A stretch of 64,000 nt of DNA from Lathyrus oleraceus (Eukaryota; Streptophyta; Magnoliopsida; Fabales; Fabaceae): positions 443,711,851 through 443,775,850 of the forward strand of contig NC_066580.1 of NCBI RefSeq assembly GCF_024323335.1, written 5' to 3'. Under the pieces are notes generated by a model. It had not been told where the DNA came from. It was given only the letters and a program-made list of their open reading frames with translations, and made no database searches. Made by a program: the position numbers and the translations under genes. This document shows positions 22,035-33,979 of this stretch, piece by piece (positions within the stretch are counted from its first letter, which is position 1; every line of letters starts with the position of its first letter).

Positions 22035-22960
22035 ATGGCTTCCCCTACACCACCAGTTACTCAAACAAATGATAGACATCATTACAATGTTAAACCTCAT
22101 ATTCTTGATGGAGATAGATTTGACTATTGGAAAGCTAGAATTGAGAGCTTCTTTCTAGATCACGATGTTGATATATGGGATATGTCAGTTGATGACTACA
22201 TACGCCTAGTAGATGCAAGTGGTAACAAAGTTGAAAGAAGAGTGATGGTAGATCAACAAAAGAAAGATTATAAGAATCATCACAAAGCAAGAACCATCTT
22301 GGTAAATTCTATTTCATACACTGAGTATGAGAAAATCACCAATAGAGATATTGCTAAATCTATTTTTGACTCTTTAAGGATGACACATGAAGGGAATGCT
22401 CAAGTTAAAGAAACCAAGGCTTTTGCCTTGATTCAAAAATATGAAGCATTGAAGATAAGGGATGAAGAAACTGTTGAGAACATGTTCTCAAGGTTTCAGA
22501 CTCTTGTTGCAGAACTTAAGGTTCTAGACAAAGGGTGTTCTATTGCTGATCATGTTAAAAAGATCATCAGAAGTCTACCTAAATGTTGGAGACCTATGGT
22601 AACTGCTATTAAGTTATGAGACATGAGATTGAGCTCTAAGAAGATGAGGCCAAGAGGAAGAGCAAGTCAGTTTACCTAAAGTCTTCAGGAAGATCTGAGA
22701 AGACTAAAGCTCTTCAAGCTGAAACTGATGAGGAGTCTGAAGAGGAATAAGAAGAATAAAATAAATTGTCTCTTTTGTCCAGATGTGTTAATCAACTCTG
22801 GAAGAAAAGACAAGATAAATTCAGAGGACAAAAAAGGACATGTGGTCGTTCTAAGTCCACTTATGGATCCAAGAAGGATGGAGATTGAAAAGAACTCGCG
22901 TGCTTTGCGTGCAAAGAGCCCGGCCACTTCAAGAATGAATGTCCCAAATTAAAGAAGGAA
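22035..22960 (+). pseudogene. SIRE-1 gag, N-terminal part with zinc knuckle
   Basis: The frame opens MASPTPPVTQTNDRHHYN and continues through a UBN2-type capsid region (FDYWKARIESFFLDHD, YEKITNRDIAKSIFDSLRM, VKETKAFALIQKYEALK) to a stop at 22617-22619. Decayed sequence follows, including a CCHC zinc knuckle with all ligands, CFACKEPGHFKNEC, at about 22900-22945. The start is 81 bp after the PBS. The downstream gag is separated by the solo LTR at 23002. Confidence 0.9.
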
Positions 22961-23286
22961 AAACCCTAAAAGAACTTCAGAGGCAAGAGTAAGGGTCTAA
23001 TTGAAGGAGAAGTGATCCAAAATGAAACAGAAATTAAAATTTTCCCCTTTAGTGATCCTTATGAATGGGCATGATCAGTGATAGAAATCGTTACCTTTTA
23101 TGGCGATTGAAACCTTTGATGCAGATCTAAGGAGTGATCACGAACGTTGAATGGTGACAACACCTCTACTCAGTCCACACGAACCGATTCCTTCAGTCTC
23201 AGTGCTAGCTACTACGAATGAAAGCTTTGAGTGAGAGAGAGAGAGAGAGAAACGAAATTTCATCTAATGAAATGCTTCTGCACAAG

Positions 23287-23304
23287 GGTTCTATTTATAG
23301 AACC
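23287..23304 (-). promoter_or_regulatory. TATA box inside a perfect dyad (solo LTR)
   Basis: On the minus strand GGTTCTATAAATAGAACC: arms GGTTCTAT and ATAGAACC around AA, with TATAAATA in the middle. The same 18 nt recur at 52285-52302. Confidence 0.75.
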
Positions 23305-23332
23305 ACTTGTGTGGGCTGCAAGCTAAAAAACC

Positions 23333-23472
23333 CACTTAAGTGTATGTGGACCATATCTTATGATATACCGAAAATCACTTAAGCGCGTGGTACCTTACCA
23401 TATTTCGTATTCTACTTAAGTGCGCCGTACCTTACGATGTTCTACAATTCACTTAAGTGCACCGTACCTTAC
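23333..23472 (-). repeat. Repeated CACTTAAGTG palindrome units in the LTR
   Basis: CACTTAAGTG or one-base variants occur at 23333, 23376, 23413 and 23450 (steps 43, 37, 37), each spaced by GTACCTTAC-type words. They lie upstream of the TATA dyad in LTR orientation. Confidence 0.85.
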
Positions 23473-24377
23473 AGTGTTCCTTATTTACTCTATCTCTCAT
23501 CAATCCGTCTTTTTGAGTGTGACCTTGTAGGTTTTCGCGACATTGGCAATTATATTAAATCACGTATTTAACACAATAAATAGTGAGCGGTATCTAGCAA
23601 CATATCACTACTACCCAGAACACGAAAATATCATGTGATCTGACAAATCCTTTTTGTGATAATACTTGTGTGTACAATTACCCTTTTCCTCTTATGTCTA
23701 TATTGAACACAAGGCATAAACTATGTCATCTTTGTCCAGTTCAATATTGGGCCCTTAGACACTTATCCTGTTACGTAGGATGGGCAAATTCCATCTAGGT
23801 CACTCATGTCCCTCAGCATGCTTCGTGGAGTACCCATCAACTGTCTTTATGGTCATCCAATTACGGAAAACGTTTGATCAACAATAAAGCACTCAACTCT
23901 ACATCTAGGGTCCATAGTGGTTTCAGGTCAAAGGGTGGTATACACCATTATCACCATGAGAATAACTTATGACATTTTGCATAACATTCTATATAGTATT
24001 CTCATAGCAGGTCAATCCAGTATAGATATTACTCCTAATATTCATACCTATGTTTAAGACTTGATAACTTCTTATCCATCATCCATGAGATGTGATCATC
24101 AGTCTATATACATAATAATCTTAATGCTTTAATGTTATCCAACTTCACAACAAAGCCCGACTAAGGATACTTTAAGAATATTATCCTTATGTTTAATGGG
24201 ATCTCATGATTAAGTCACACTTGATACATTAATATTCCTTTTAAACAAAGCTCGACTAAGGACTAGCCATTCTAGGGACTTTATTAAACAAACATAATAA
24301 AGAAAAAAGCCTTTTATTATTAATAAATAATTCGATACATGTACCAAAAGTATTGGCCTCTAGGGCTTACACCAACA

Positions 24378-25268
24378 CTAATGGCTATGTTAGATGATTC
24401 AGAGTCTTCAGAAGACGATTTTGAAGAAGATTAGGCTAACGTGACGCTGATGGCTTGCACAAAAGCTCTTGCATAAACGATTCAATTAGATTCAGGATCT
24501 GAATCAAGAGATGTTTTCTGAACTATCTCGTTCTGAGCCTGAATCTAGTTTATCAGAAGTTCTGGAAAAGTATCAGAATCTTCTGGACAAATACAAGGAT
24601 CTGAAAAAGATTCATGTATCTGAATCATAAGCTTACTGTAAGCTTCAGAAAGACTTTTCAAGTTTGAGTGAAGAAAATCTCATTTTGAAAAACAATAACT
24701 CTGTGTCTCAAAGCAGGAGTCTCAAACCTGAAAAGAAAATTATTTCTAAAGCCTCTACAAATTCTGGAGATATCATAAAGAAATATGATAAATATTTCCA
24801 AAAATCTCTTGCTAGAAGCCTGAATAAAAGTCTGATGGCTTCCATGATTTATGGCGTTAGCAGAAATAGGACAATGGGTATTGACTATGATTCTGATGAC
24901 GAATCTAATTCTGAAAAAGATGATAAGCCAAATACTCTTCAGTCACATTTTGTTCCTTCTAGGAAACAAAGTTATGTTAGGCCTAAAGTAGAACTCTTTC
25001 TAAACCTAAGGCTAAAACAAAGCCACATGCCCGTTTCAGTTATGCATACATGTATAAATATCCTGCACAAAAGCCTAAGTTTGTTAAGAACTCTAGAAAG
25101 ACTAAATCTAAAGGACCCAAAAAGATATGGGTACATAAGTATAAAATAGTATATGTTGAAGATATCCTTAGCAGCAGAGTTAAGACACTAGTCATATACC
25201 TGGACTCTGGATGCTCGCGAGACATGAAAGGAAGAAGGCATATGTTCTAAATCTTGGAACTTAAGCCC
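24378..25268 (+). pseudogene. SIRE-1 gag C-terminal part and protease start
   Basis: After the solo LTR the acidic gag region resumes (LMAMLDD...). A frame at 24664-25149 has KSLMASMIYGVSRNRT and an acidic YDSDDESNSEKDDK. In another frame comes the protease active-site segment, YLDSGCSRDM (about 25197-25226), with the catalytic Asp-Ser-Gly. Stops and a frameshift near 25010 break it. It ends at the next solo LTR. Confidence 0.82.
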
Positions 25269-26464
25269 TAATAGTTATGTGTTTTATGATTGGCAGCATT
25301 TTGTTCAAACAAGTGAAATAGCAAGATGTTGGACACGATGTCTTGACATGCTTGTACGACATCACGGCCTGCTGTTGTTTCAGTTTCTTGGAAGATTTTT
25401 TTCAGTGTGTGATTAGTGAAGATTCTTTGATGATTCAATTCACGTATTTTATGGTTCAAAGTGCGTATTTTAGAAGCTCAAAGATCGGTTCCTGGTGTGC
25501 AATATTTCCTAAGAATGGTTGTCAAAACATTTAAGGAAACATTAGATCAGATTTGATTTGATTATGCAGAAGATTGTGCAGAATGAATGTCGAAACATTT
25601 AAGGAAACATTTGGTTTGATTCTATAGAAGATTATGCAGAATGGATGTCGAAACATTTAATGAAACATTTAAGGAAACATTATATTTGATTGTACATAAT
25701 GAATGTCAAAACATTTAAGGAGACATCAGATTTGATTCTGCAGAATAGATGTCAACATTTAAGGATACATCAGATTTGATTTGATTTGATTCGATTTGGA
25801 TCTGCTGATTTTTTAGCCTGAAGCCCATGCTACTCTAGGGCTATTTAAAGAGTGATTCTAAACCTAAGAAAAGTATGAAGCTGTGCTGGAAATTGTCATT
25901 GTTAGGGTTTAGTTGTCGTTGTTATTTATGATCCATTCTAGTATCTCTTTAATACTTGAATTGGAGTGAGTTTATTGAGTTGTAATTGTGAATCACTCAT
26001 GAGCTTTTAAGCAAGAGAGCATTATGTTTCATTGGAAGTGTGTGTTATGTTCTTTGATTGTTTTTCAGTTATTATCATTATTGTGTGATTGAAAGGAAGT
26101 GAGAAGGGTCTCATATCTAGGAGGGTCTTAAATATAAATTCCACGAATAGTGATTAGGTGAGAAGTTTGTAAAACCAGAGGTTGTTTAGAACTTAAAACT
26201 AATATTGTTATAGTGGATTTACTTCTTGGCTTGGATGCCCCCAGATGTAGGTGAAGTTGCACCGAACTGGGTTAACAATTGACTTGTGTTATTTGCTTCC
26301 TGCTTTTTACACTGTAATTGTTTCTGGTGTGATATGTCCTGAACCTAGTGTCATGACATCGTATACAACATATGTTATCTGCTTACTATTATTGTTGTAT
26401 GAAGTTTTGATATTAGTGTCGTGACACCACATATGACATCTGATATCTGCATACCAGAATTTCA
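25269..26464 (+). mobile_element. Copia-type solo LTR inside SIRE-1
   Basis: About 1,196 bp separates the SIRE text ...LELK from ...GGIVDF. Flanks AGCCC (left) and AGCTC (right) form a likely target duplication with one mismatch. The start reads TAATAG (TG probably mutated to TA) and the end ATTTCA. GGATGCCCCCAGATGTAGG followed by GCACCGAACTGGG near 26232-26268 is typical of legume copia U5 regions. No coding region is present. Confidence 0.7.
25519..25790. repeat. Imperfect ~45-66-bp tandem repeats in the solo LTR
   Basis: About five units start with GTC(A/G)AAACATTTAAGGA-type words near 25520, 25588, 25648, 25706 and 25750, followed by CAGATTTGATT-like text. Confidence 0.8.
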
Positions 26465-28015
26465 AGCTCGGAGGCATCGTCGATTTCAGAGGTGATCAGA
26501 AAGGGAAGATCATTGGCTCCAAAATAGTAGGTAACAATATAATTCCTTCCATTACTAATGTTCTTTTAGTTAAAGGATTAATGCATAATATGTTGCCCAT
26601 AAGTCAATTAAGTGACTATGGTTATGACATTATTTTCAATCAAAAGTCTTGTAAAGCTATCAATCAAAAGGATGGATCAATTATTTTTAATGGAAAGAGG
26701 AAGAACAACGTTTACAAGATAAGACTTTCTGATTTGAAAAATCAAAATGTAAAATGTCTTATGTCTGTGAATGAAGAGAAATGGGTGTGGCATAGACGAT
26801 TGAGCCATGTTAACTTAAGGAGGATTTCTTAGCTTAACAAGCTTGATCTTGTCAGAGGCCTACCAAATTTGAAGTTAGCTTCAAATACTCTTTGTGAAGC
26901 ATGCCAGAAAGACAAATTTTCTAAAACGCATTTCAAGGCTAAAAATAATTGTCTCAACCTCCAGACCATTGAAGCTTCTGCACATTGACTTGTTTGGTCC
27001 AATGAAAGTTGCCTCTATCAATGGTACGAAGTATGGACTAGTCATTATTGATGACTATAGTAGATGGACATGGGTGAAATTTCTTAGACACAAGGATGAC
27101 TCACATTCTGTGTTTTCTACCTTTTGCTCTCAAGTGCAAAATGAGAAAGATATCAGAATTGTAAAAGTCAGAAGTGGTCATGGTGGCGAATTTGAAAACA
27201 ATTTTTTTGAAAAACTCTTTGATGCTATGGCATTTACCATGATCTCTCCTTCCCTAGAACTCCACAAAAATGGAGTTATAGAGAGGAAGAATAGGAATCT
27301 GTAAGAGATGGTCAGAACCATGATCAACGAGACTAATGTGGCCAAACACTTTTGGACAGAGACAATTAACACAACATGTTATATTTAGAACAGAATTTCT
27401 ATAAAACATATTCTGGGTAAGACTCCCTATGAATTGTGGAAGAATTTAAAGCCCAAAATTTCATATTTTCATCCTTTTGGATGTTCCTGTTTTATGCTGA
27501 ACACTAAAGAGAATCTGAGCAAATTTGATTCTAAGGCACAAAAGTGCATCATGTTAGGATACTCTAAACGCTAAAAAGGCTACAAAGTGTATAACACTGA
27601 AACACAGATTGTTGAAGAATCAATCCATGTCAGATTCGATGATAGGCTTGACTCTGAAAAGTCAAAGCTATTTGAGAAATTTACAGATCTGGAGATCACT
27701 TACTCAGGTTTTGAAGGAAAGAATTCAAAAGCCAAAGAAGCTGAAGGTAAAGACTCTAAAGCTCCTCAACCAGAAGCTGTTGAAGCTCGGACTCCTCTGA
27801 GAATGCACAAACATAAATCTTCACATTCTGAAGAATTGATTACGGTTAACAAGTCTGAACCTGTCAGAACCAGATCGTCTTTCAAGGCCTATGAAGAATT
27901 TCTTATGGGTATGGTGTCTCTGATAGAGCCTATATCAATTGATAAAACTCTTTTGGACATAAAATGGATTCTGGATATGCAAGAGGAACCAAAGTCCCCT
28001 TATTCTAGTCTTTGA
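26465..28015 (+). pseudogene. SIRE-1 pre-integrase and integrase, ending at the RT start
   Basis: Pre-integrase at 26581-26832 (MHNMLPISQLSDYGYD, WVWHRRLSHVNLRRIS). The integrase zinc region has CEACQKDKF and the core has LLHIDLFGPM (catalytic Asp), YGLVIIDDYSRWTW and VRSGHGGEF. The second catalytic Asp is replaced by Gly in SGHGG. The Glu region, HKNGVIERKNR, is kept. The C-terminal part runs 27587-28015 and ends near LLDIKWILDMQEE, where RT should begin. Stops lie at 26832, 27304, 27389 and 27574, with a frameshift near 26940. Confidence 0.88.
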
Positions 28016-29285
28016 GCTTATGAAAGAGCCAAAAAATCCAATATTTTGTCGACAATGATCTTCACTCGACACTACTGAAAATCCCTTGGAGAATAAAGCC
28101 TTATTTTTCTTCACTGGACGTCAATCTCCAGAATTCAGTCACATTCTGATTCTTCAATATAAAAGCACAAACAAACTTCACAAAAACATTAGAGTCCTTA
28201 ATGTATCTCACAAATACCACTCACACTCTCTCTTTAGATTTGACTAACTACAAAAATAGTATTTTTTGGCTAAAGGTTGAAGGTGAAGCTTTTCAGAATA
28301 AGCACACACACAACTTGTTCACACTCAAGAAATCAACTAAAGGAAGAAGTTTTTTTTCAAGTTTAACTTATATAAAGTTTTTGTGATTGACAAAAAAATC
28401 ATGGGTTTTCAAAGATTCTGAGAGAATGCAAAAACTATTTTTTGCAAAGTTATTGATTATCTAGAGAGAGATTTTTTTTTCTTTTTATATGTGCTAGAGA
28501 TAAGGTACAAAATAGGTGAAAAACTAGCAATGAAATTTGAGTCAAAACCCAAAATAATGATATGAATCAAATGAAAGAGTAACTTGAATCAAGATGATAA
28601 AATCAGGATTTAGCTTATTTGATTCGAGTCATGACTTGAATCATGTGATTCGATTCAGCAAAATTCATGACTTAAGTCACATATCCCGAATGAATTCCAA
28701 AATTTTGAATTCATTCATGGTTCGAGTCAAACATGGCTATGAATCAAGTCAAGGTGCCTGTTGATTTGAGTCAGGAAAGACCTTGAATCAAATTAATCCT
28801 TTTAGTTCTAAAACCCAAATTTCTGATTTATTCATGATTTGAGTCAAACAAATTTATGACTCGAGTCAAGTTTGTAAAAAAATAATGCTTCAAGTCTCTA
28901 ACTTGTAATTTTAGCCATAATTAAATTTTGATCAATTTCTCAATTTTAAAAACAATGTGAATGATTTCAACCTAAGAGAAAATCAGGGATAATTGTGAAG
29001 GACACCAACTAGATAAAAATATAAATTGAAAAAATCTAAATATGTAGTAAAACATCAAAACATAGATAAAATTATACTTTACAGACAGAGCAATTACATG
29101 GAACTCTCACCTTCAAGGATGTTTATCAGCATTTTGCTCCTTCAAAATCTATGTGCTTTAAGAATATATGTAACACATTCCTCCTTCAAAATCTCTTGTG
29201 CTTTGAAAGCTTTTTTGGACTGTTATGCATGTTTGTTAGACAAATACGACATTGATTTGGTTCTATTTTGAAAATGTAAGTCATC
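28016..29285. other. Unassigned, LTR-like noncoding stretch
   Basis: No coding region is supported. At 28560-28870 GATTCGAGTC, GACTCGAGTC and related self-complementary words recur many times, which suggests part of a copia-type LTR, probably on the minus strand. The short open frames at 28201 and 29026 are not recognised. Confidence 0.45.
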
Positions 29286-29289
29286 TATG

Positions 29290-30060
29290 ATATTGATAGT
29301 ATTATTAATTTATGTAATCGTGGTTGGTCTCAACAATATATAGAGATTGTGCTTGCATACATCATTAATATTATTGATACCATTTGGCATTGTAGGAATC
29401 AAGCTTGGTTTAATGATAATAAGATCAAGTTCCAAATAGTCGTGAATCATATGTGTGCCAGTATTGTTATCAATGACACTAGGTCACCTGCATCAAGTTC
29501 TATATAGGAATTTCGGATCCTAAAAATATTTTCTTCAAAGGTCTACCCCCATAAAGCTCCAGTGATCAAAAAATGTATTGGCACCCTCATAAGACCTATT
29601 GGATTAAGTGTAATATTGACAATGTTGTTCTTGGAAGCCCCAAGGTGGTTGCATGTTTTGGTATATTTTTTGATAGCTCTACTCCCATACTTGATTGTTT
29701 TGCTAAGCATTTAGGTATTACTCATGCTTTTCATGCATATATTATTGGTGTGATGATGGCCATTAATATTTCTTACTCAAGAGGTTGACATTCTTTATGA
29801 TTAGAGTCTAACTCTCTAATGGTTACTCTTGCTTTAAAAAAATCCATTATTCTGTGTCACATAAGAATTAGATGGATAAATCGCGTTGATCTTACTAAGT
29901 AGACGACTTTCATTATCTCTCACATTTATCATGAAGGAAATTAATATATTGATAGTATTGATAATATTGACACCCAATGATGAGATATTATACCTACTAT
30001 CATTTGCCTTGTTTTTTTTCTAGAAATAGATATGGCGTCCCTGAATATAGATTATGTTAA
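29290..30060 (+). pseudogene. LINE C-terminal RNase H remnant
   Basis: WIKCNIDNVVLGSPKVVACF, then LDCFAKHLGITHAFHAYIIG, then a broken tail resembling the SHIYHEGN segment. This is the RNase H-like domain found after the reverse transcriptase in plant LINEs. The first catalytic Asp (NID) is kept; the usual Glu in the HAE segment is replaced (HAY). Stops are at about 29788, 29797 and 29899. Only the 3' part of the element is present. Confidence 0.75.
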
Positions 30061-30064
30061 GTAT

Positions 30065-31566
30065 ATTTTTTTAATATTAAAGTAATATTTGATAAGAAAG
30101 GTTTAAACCACCAAAATACAAACAATCCCAAAGCACAAGAAGTGCCTAAAGGACTACAAAGGATACAAATAAAAAACCAACAAGAAATAAACACCACAAC
30201 GAACAAAACAAAATAGGCAAGGAAAATGCCCAAGCAGCTAAAGACCAACCTCTTGGGATTTAGGTTAGAGTTCATATTGCTAGAACCACCATCAAAAAAT
30301 CAAAATCCACCAAGAAAATAACAAAACCACATTCCAGAACCTATCTCAGAACCAAGGCAAACACTCAATCCACTATTGGTTAAGATAAAGGATAGGGTTC
30401 TGAAGTCAAACAAACTATATGCATGAGTTCACCCATTGATCTATCTAAAAACCATTTTCCAAGAAAAAAATACTCTTCTCCATCTTTTTCATATTTTTTG
30501 TAACACCGTTAAAGATGACATCATTTCGAGCTCTTCAAATGGACCAAACTAGTGTGTGCTAGATCATAACAAAACCACCCCTTGACTTGACTTTACAACC
30601 TAAATAAAGGAATGATTAAAAAATAAGCCTATGGTCACTAGGAAGAACCACCTACCACCCAACTAATGAAGATTCTATACCACACAAGCAGAAATTGACA
30701 AGTGACATAAACATGAGAAACCAATTCAACCAAATTCCCACATAAAGGACAAAAAAATCCCACTAGCATCATTAATCACCCTCTTTTAAACAGGTTCTCT
30801 CTAAAAGGTAATATATCCTACAAAAGTTTCCAAGAGAAGACTGACACTTTATAAGGAGCTCAGCTATTCAAATAAGGGAAATGGTTAAATTATTAGCCAT
30901 AAGAGACGACAATGAACCAACAAATTGAACATGATTAATAGAGGCGACAAAGGAAAAAACCCTCTCTTGTATACCTTCAAATCCACATATCTCTCTCCTA
31001 TGAGAGAATAATACCCCAGAGTATAGATGGATTATTTTTAAACATATGTATCTCTCTAAGAAAGAAGAGCTTCCTCGATCTGAGATTCCAAACCAGGTCC
31101 CCGTTATCCACCCAACCAATCTCTCTCACCAGCCATTTGATTAAACGAAGTTAGAAAATAGACTAAGGAACATGAAATTTAGGGGAATGTGTCCCAACTA
31201 AAGGGTTCTTCCAGAAGGAAGTCGCAACGCTTGACCTTACTTTCTTAAAGATACCATCAAAAACTCAATCAAAAGGGTCTCCTTCTTTTGACCCTAGAAG
31301 AGACACACATTGCCACCAAGATTAAGTAGATTGAAAGCTCAATGTTCTTCCTCTTGACAAAGAGGAAGCGACTGAAGCACCATACCTAGCTACAATAATA
31401 TTATACCATTAGCCTGAAGTACCTGTAAGAAACCTTTATTTCCATTTAGCCAAAATGGCTAGATTAACTACCCGAAAGTCCCTAACTCCCAACCCCCAAC
31501 CCCCATTTACTTTTAGGCTTACAAACATTCTCTCATAAACTATAACACACACACACACACACACAC

Positions 31567-31623
<57 letters not shown>

Positions 31624-31900
31624 CTAAGAATGGAGTCTCTTGGATATCAAATCGACTAAAGGGTCCCATGTAGATTCTAATCTAAGATGAGTCCCTACCG
31701 ACAAACCAAGGTACTTAAAAAGAAGAGTCTCAATCTCACAATTAAGAAAATCGACTACATATGTTAGAAAGACAGAGTCCACATTAACAACTCTTAAAAA
31801 AATTAATCAAAAGTCTCTAAGGTAGTTGAAACCCTATAAACATCGCTTTAGTACTCCACCGATTTTCAAAAGTAAAATCTACCACAAGAAGTCTATAATT
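30065..31900 (-). pseudogene. L1-like LINE ORF2 C-terminal remnant
   Basis: On the minus strand, VNGGWGLGVRDFRVVNLAIL (near 31460) is the block that follows the RT domain in plant LINEs. At lower coordinates comes a zf-RVT-like region near 30800-30670 (YKVSVFSWKLL, CPLCGNLVELVSHVYVTCQF). Frameshifts and stops are common. An AC/AT microsatellite at 31545-31621 interrupts it. The 3' end probably lies near 30065, back to back with the plus-strand LINE piece. Confidence 0.75.
31545..31621. repeat. (AC)n(AT)n microsatellite
   Basis: An AC run at 31545-31578 is followed by an AT run to 31621. The minus-strand frame across it is low complexity. Confidence 0.97.
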
Positions 31901-32386
31901 TGTTTATTGAATATGAGATACCATCAAATTAGAGTATTGTAATCTTTTTCCCTTTACCTGATTTTTCTTAATGGTTTTAATTAAAAAAATATTAACAAGA
32001 CAATTTGTTTATTTTGTATCTACTATTTAGTTTAGTCTCTCCTAATTCTTTATATTATTATTATTATTATTTATTTTTAATAGTATTGAAAGACATCATG
32101 TTATTTTAGTTTAAAAAACATACACTTTGTAATTGAATGGAAAAAAAATACAAGAGATATCCCGGCAAGTGGTCTACAACGAACTTCACAAACATTAATT
32201 TTATTATCATCGATATGAAAGAAAGTGTGCAATTTTATATTATTCGATAATTATCCTTTTCTAAGACTTCAGATAAATAAAAACATTTCAAGACTTCAAA
32301 TCAATTTTTTTTTCACGACTTCAAATAAAAAAAATAAGTGTTGTAACTTGTTAAATAACATTGTGGGAAGTCCTCAGACATATAGC

Positions 32387-33610
32387 AGCACTAGCGTAGA
32401 TAGAGAATTTAACACTAATTTTTTTAGATATTTAATACTGATTTTTTTCCGGTGAGTTTGTTAACGGTATTGTAAATATGATTTTGACATCTATTTTAAA
32501 AAATGTATGGTAAATCAATTTAACACCGATAATAAATTAGTGTTATAAGTGTTATATATTGGTGTTAAAGTTAACATTCAATATCTTTTTTCTCCTTCAA
32601 AGAGGTGTAAACACTTATAAATTATACATACTTTTTCCAAAAATCAATATTAAAGTTTAATGGAGAATAGTTTGATTAGAAACCAACTTATGACACCTAT
32701 TTTTACTAAAAAAAGATGTATAACATATATATCGTACTAATTTTTTCCAAAATTGGATGTTATAATTTTAACACTTTTTTTCTTAAATTGGACGTATAAC
32801 TTTTCTTATAGTGTTTGTATGACATATGTATCACACATGTTCTTTATTAAAGTTGGTTTTATAAATGACATCGAGTGTGATTTAATTTTAATTGGGAAAA
32901 AATATACATCATAATTGTATAATCTTAACTCGAATTGAGGTTACATTTGACACCTATAAATTTTTTATTGTTATTTCAACTGAATAAAATTAAAGTCACA
33001 TATTTTAGTTTAAATTTAATAAATTATACCAAAGAGTGTAAATCCAATTTAAAAAGAAAATTATATTAAAAAAATAATGTTAGTCAATATTAATTCTTAT
33101 AAAACACCATCTTTGTCTTCAAGTTGATGTTATTCTTCAACTGTTTGCAAAAAGAATTGAGACCAAAGTTGTCGGATATTATCAATAACATCTTTGTCAT
33201 ATGATGATGGATAATCATATATCTACAAACGTAAACAATAAATTAAATTAAATGGAAACATGTTAAAACATGAAGTGATATGATTTATCTATTAAACATT
33301 GAAATCTTTTATTATTACCTCATGTAATCCTTGAAACGTGCGATATAAAACCTTCTTGCACGAAGAGTCTCTCTGTTGAGTACAAAGTACTGTTGAGTAC
33401 AAAGTAAGATATGTTATGAGAAATATTTAAAATAGACTAATATTTTTAAATGCATAGAAATAGATGGAAATACAATAGGAGAGTGCTTAAAAGGTAATAC
33501 CACAAGAAGGAGGGAACACCGATTATATTTAAGCAAATTGAGATATATTCTAAATCGATAGTGAAACCGATCAACAATTTCAATTGAAAGAAACCTTAAA
33601 GAGATGGACT
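32387..33610 (-). mobile_element. Possible CACTA-like element region
   Basis: CACTAGCGTAGATAG starts near 32387. An inward-facing CTTATAGTG (complement CACTATAAG) ends near 32813. Between and beyond them are repeated TTTAACACC / GTGTTATAA words, like CACTA subterminal repeats. The two ends do not match well and no 3-bp target duplication was seen. A spliced coding remnant (33130-33608) lies just to the right and may belong to it. Tentative. Confidence 0.35.
33130..33608 (-). pseudogene. Three-exon 3' gene remnant, family not recognised
   Basis: On the minus strand three short exons join in phase 0 with GT-AG introns: 33608-33501 (36 codons), 33372-33319 (18) and 33222-33130 (30 plus TAA). 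Recognisable words are LSIEIVDRFHYRFRIYLNLL, CKKVLYRTFQGLHE and IYDYPSSYDKDVIDNIRQLW. Introns are 128 and 96 bp. The first exon is preceded by AG but no upstream exon was found, so this is a 3' piece. It could be a host-gene fragment or the tail of a transposon-borne gene (the CACTA-like context at 32387). I do not recognise the family. Phase-consistent joining of three exons is the main support. Confidence 0.4.
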
Positions 33611-33887
33611 ACGTTTTTTATTTAAACCCTACTTCGAGAGAGTTTTTGATTCCAAACATTTTTTGAAAGAGTGTTTTTGATTCCTAATATGTGAGATGAA
33701 GACTTTATGAGATAAGCTGCTTAAAGTTTTCAAAAGGGTAGGTTTTCAAAAATCCAAATTTTGTGAAGAACTAGGATTTTCTATGCCAATGTTAATCATT
33801 TATTAATATAATTTTGCTATCACATTTATAAACGAGATTCTATTGATTGTTTCAGAAATATATTTAATTTTTCTGAATGGCATATAA

Positions 33888-33891
<4 letters not shown>

Positions 33892-33975
<84 letters not shown>
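33892..33975. repeat. (AT)n microsatellite
   Basis: An uninterrupted TA run of about 84 bp. Confidence 0.97.

Positions 33976-33979
<4 letters not shown>

Larger units (their letters stand above)
22997..24382 (-). mobile_element. Copia solo LTR (23002-24377) with perfect target duplication
   Basis: The LTR is 1,376 bp. On the minus strand it starts TGTTGGTGTAAGCCCTA and ends CTTCTCCTTCA. CTAAT at 22997-23001 and 24378-24382 is a perfect 5-bp target duplication. It is the same family as the 5' LTR at 51239-52632 but in opposite orientation. It carries a (GA)n stretch at 23231-23250 and repeated CACTTAAGTG motifs in the upstream half. Confidence 0.93.
16928..28015 (+). mobile_element. SIRE/Maximus-type Ty1/copia element (SIRE-1), 3'-truncated and carrying three solo LTRs
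   Basis: Order: 5' LTR (16928-21952), PBS, gag, protease, pre-integrase, integrase, then a stop in recognisable sequence at the start of the RT domain near 28000. Inserted into it are an Ogre solo LTR (17195-20964), a copia solo LTR on the minus strand (23002-24377) and another solo LTR (25269-26464). Removing these leaves about 4.7 kb. No 3' LTR was found. The 5' LTR resembles that of SIRE-2 at 45727. Confidence 0.88.

Noticed and set aside
31436..31669. Single 77-aa gene on the minus strand
   Set aside because: Half is microsatellite; the rest is the LINE remnant already listed.
32387..32813. Short, complete CACTA MITE
   Set aside because: The two CACTA ends differ after the first five bases and no 3-bp duplication was seen, so it is kept only as a tentative region.
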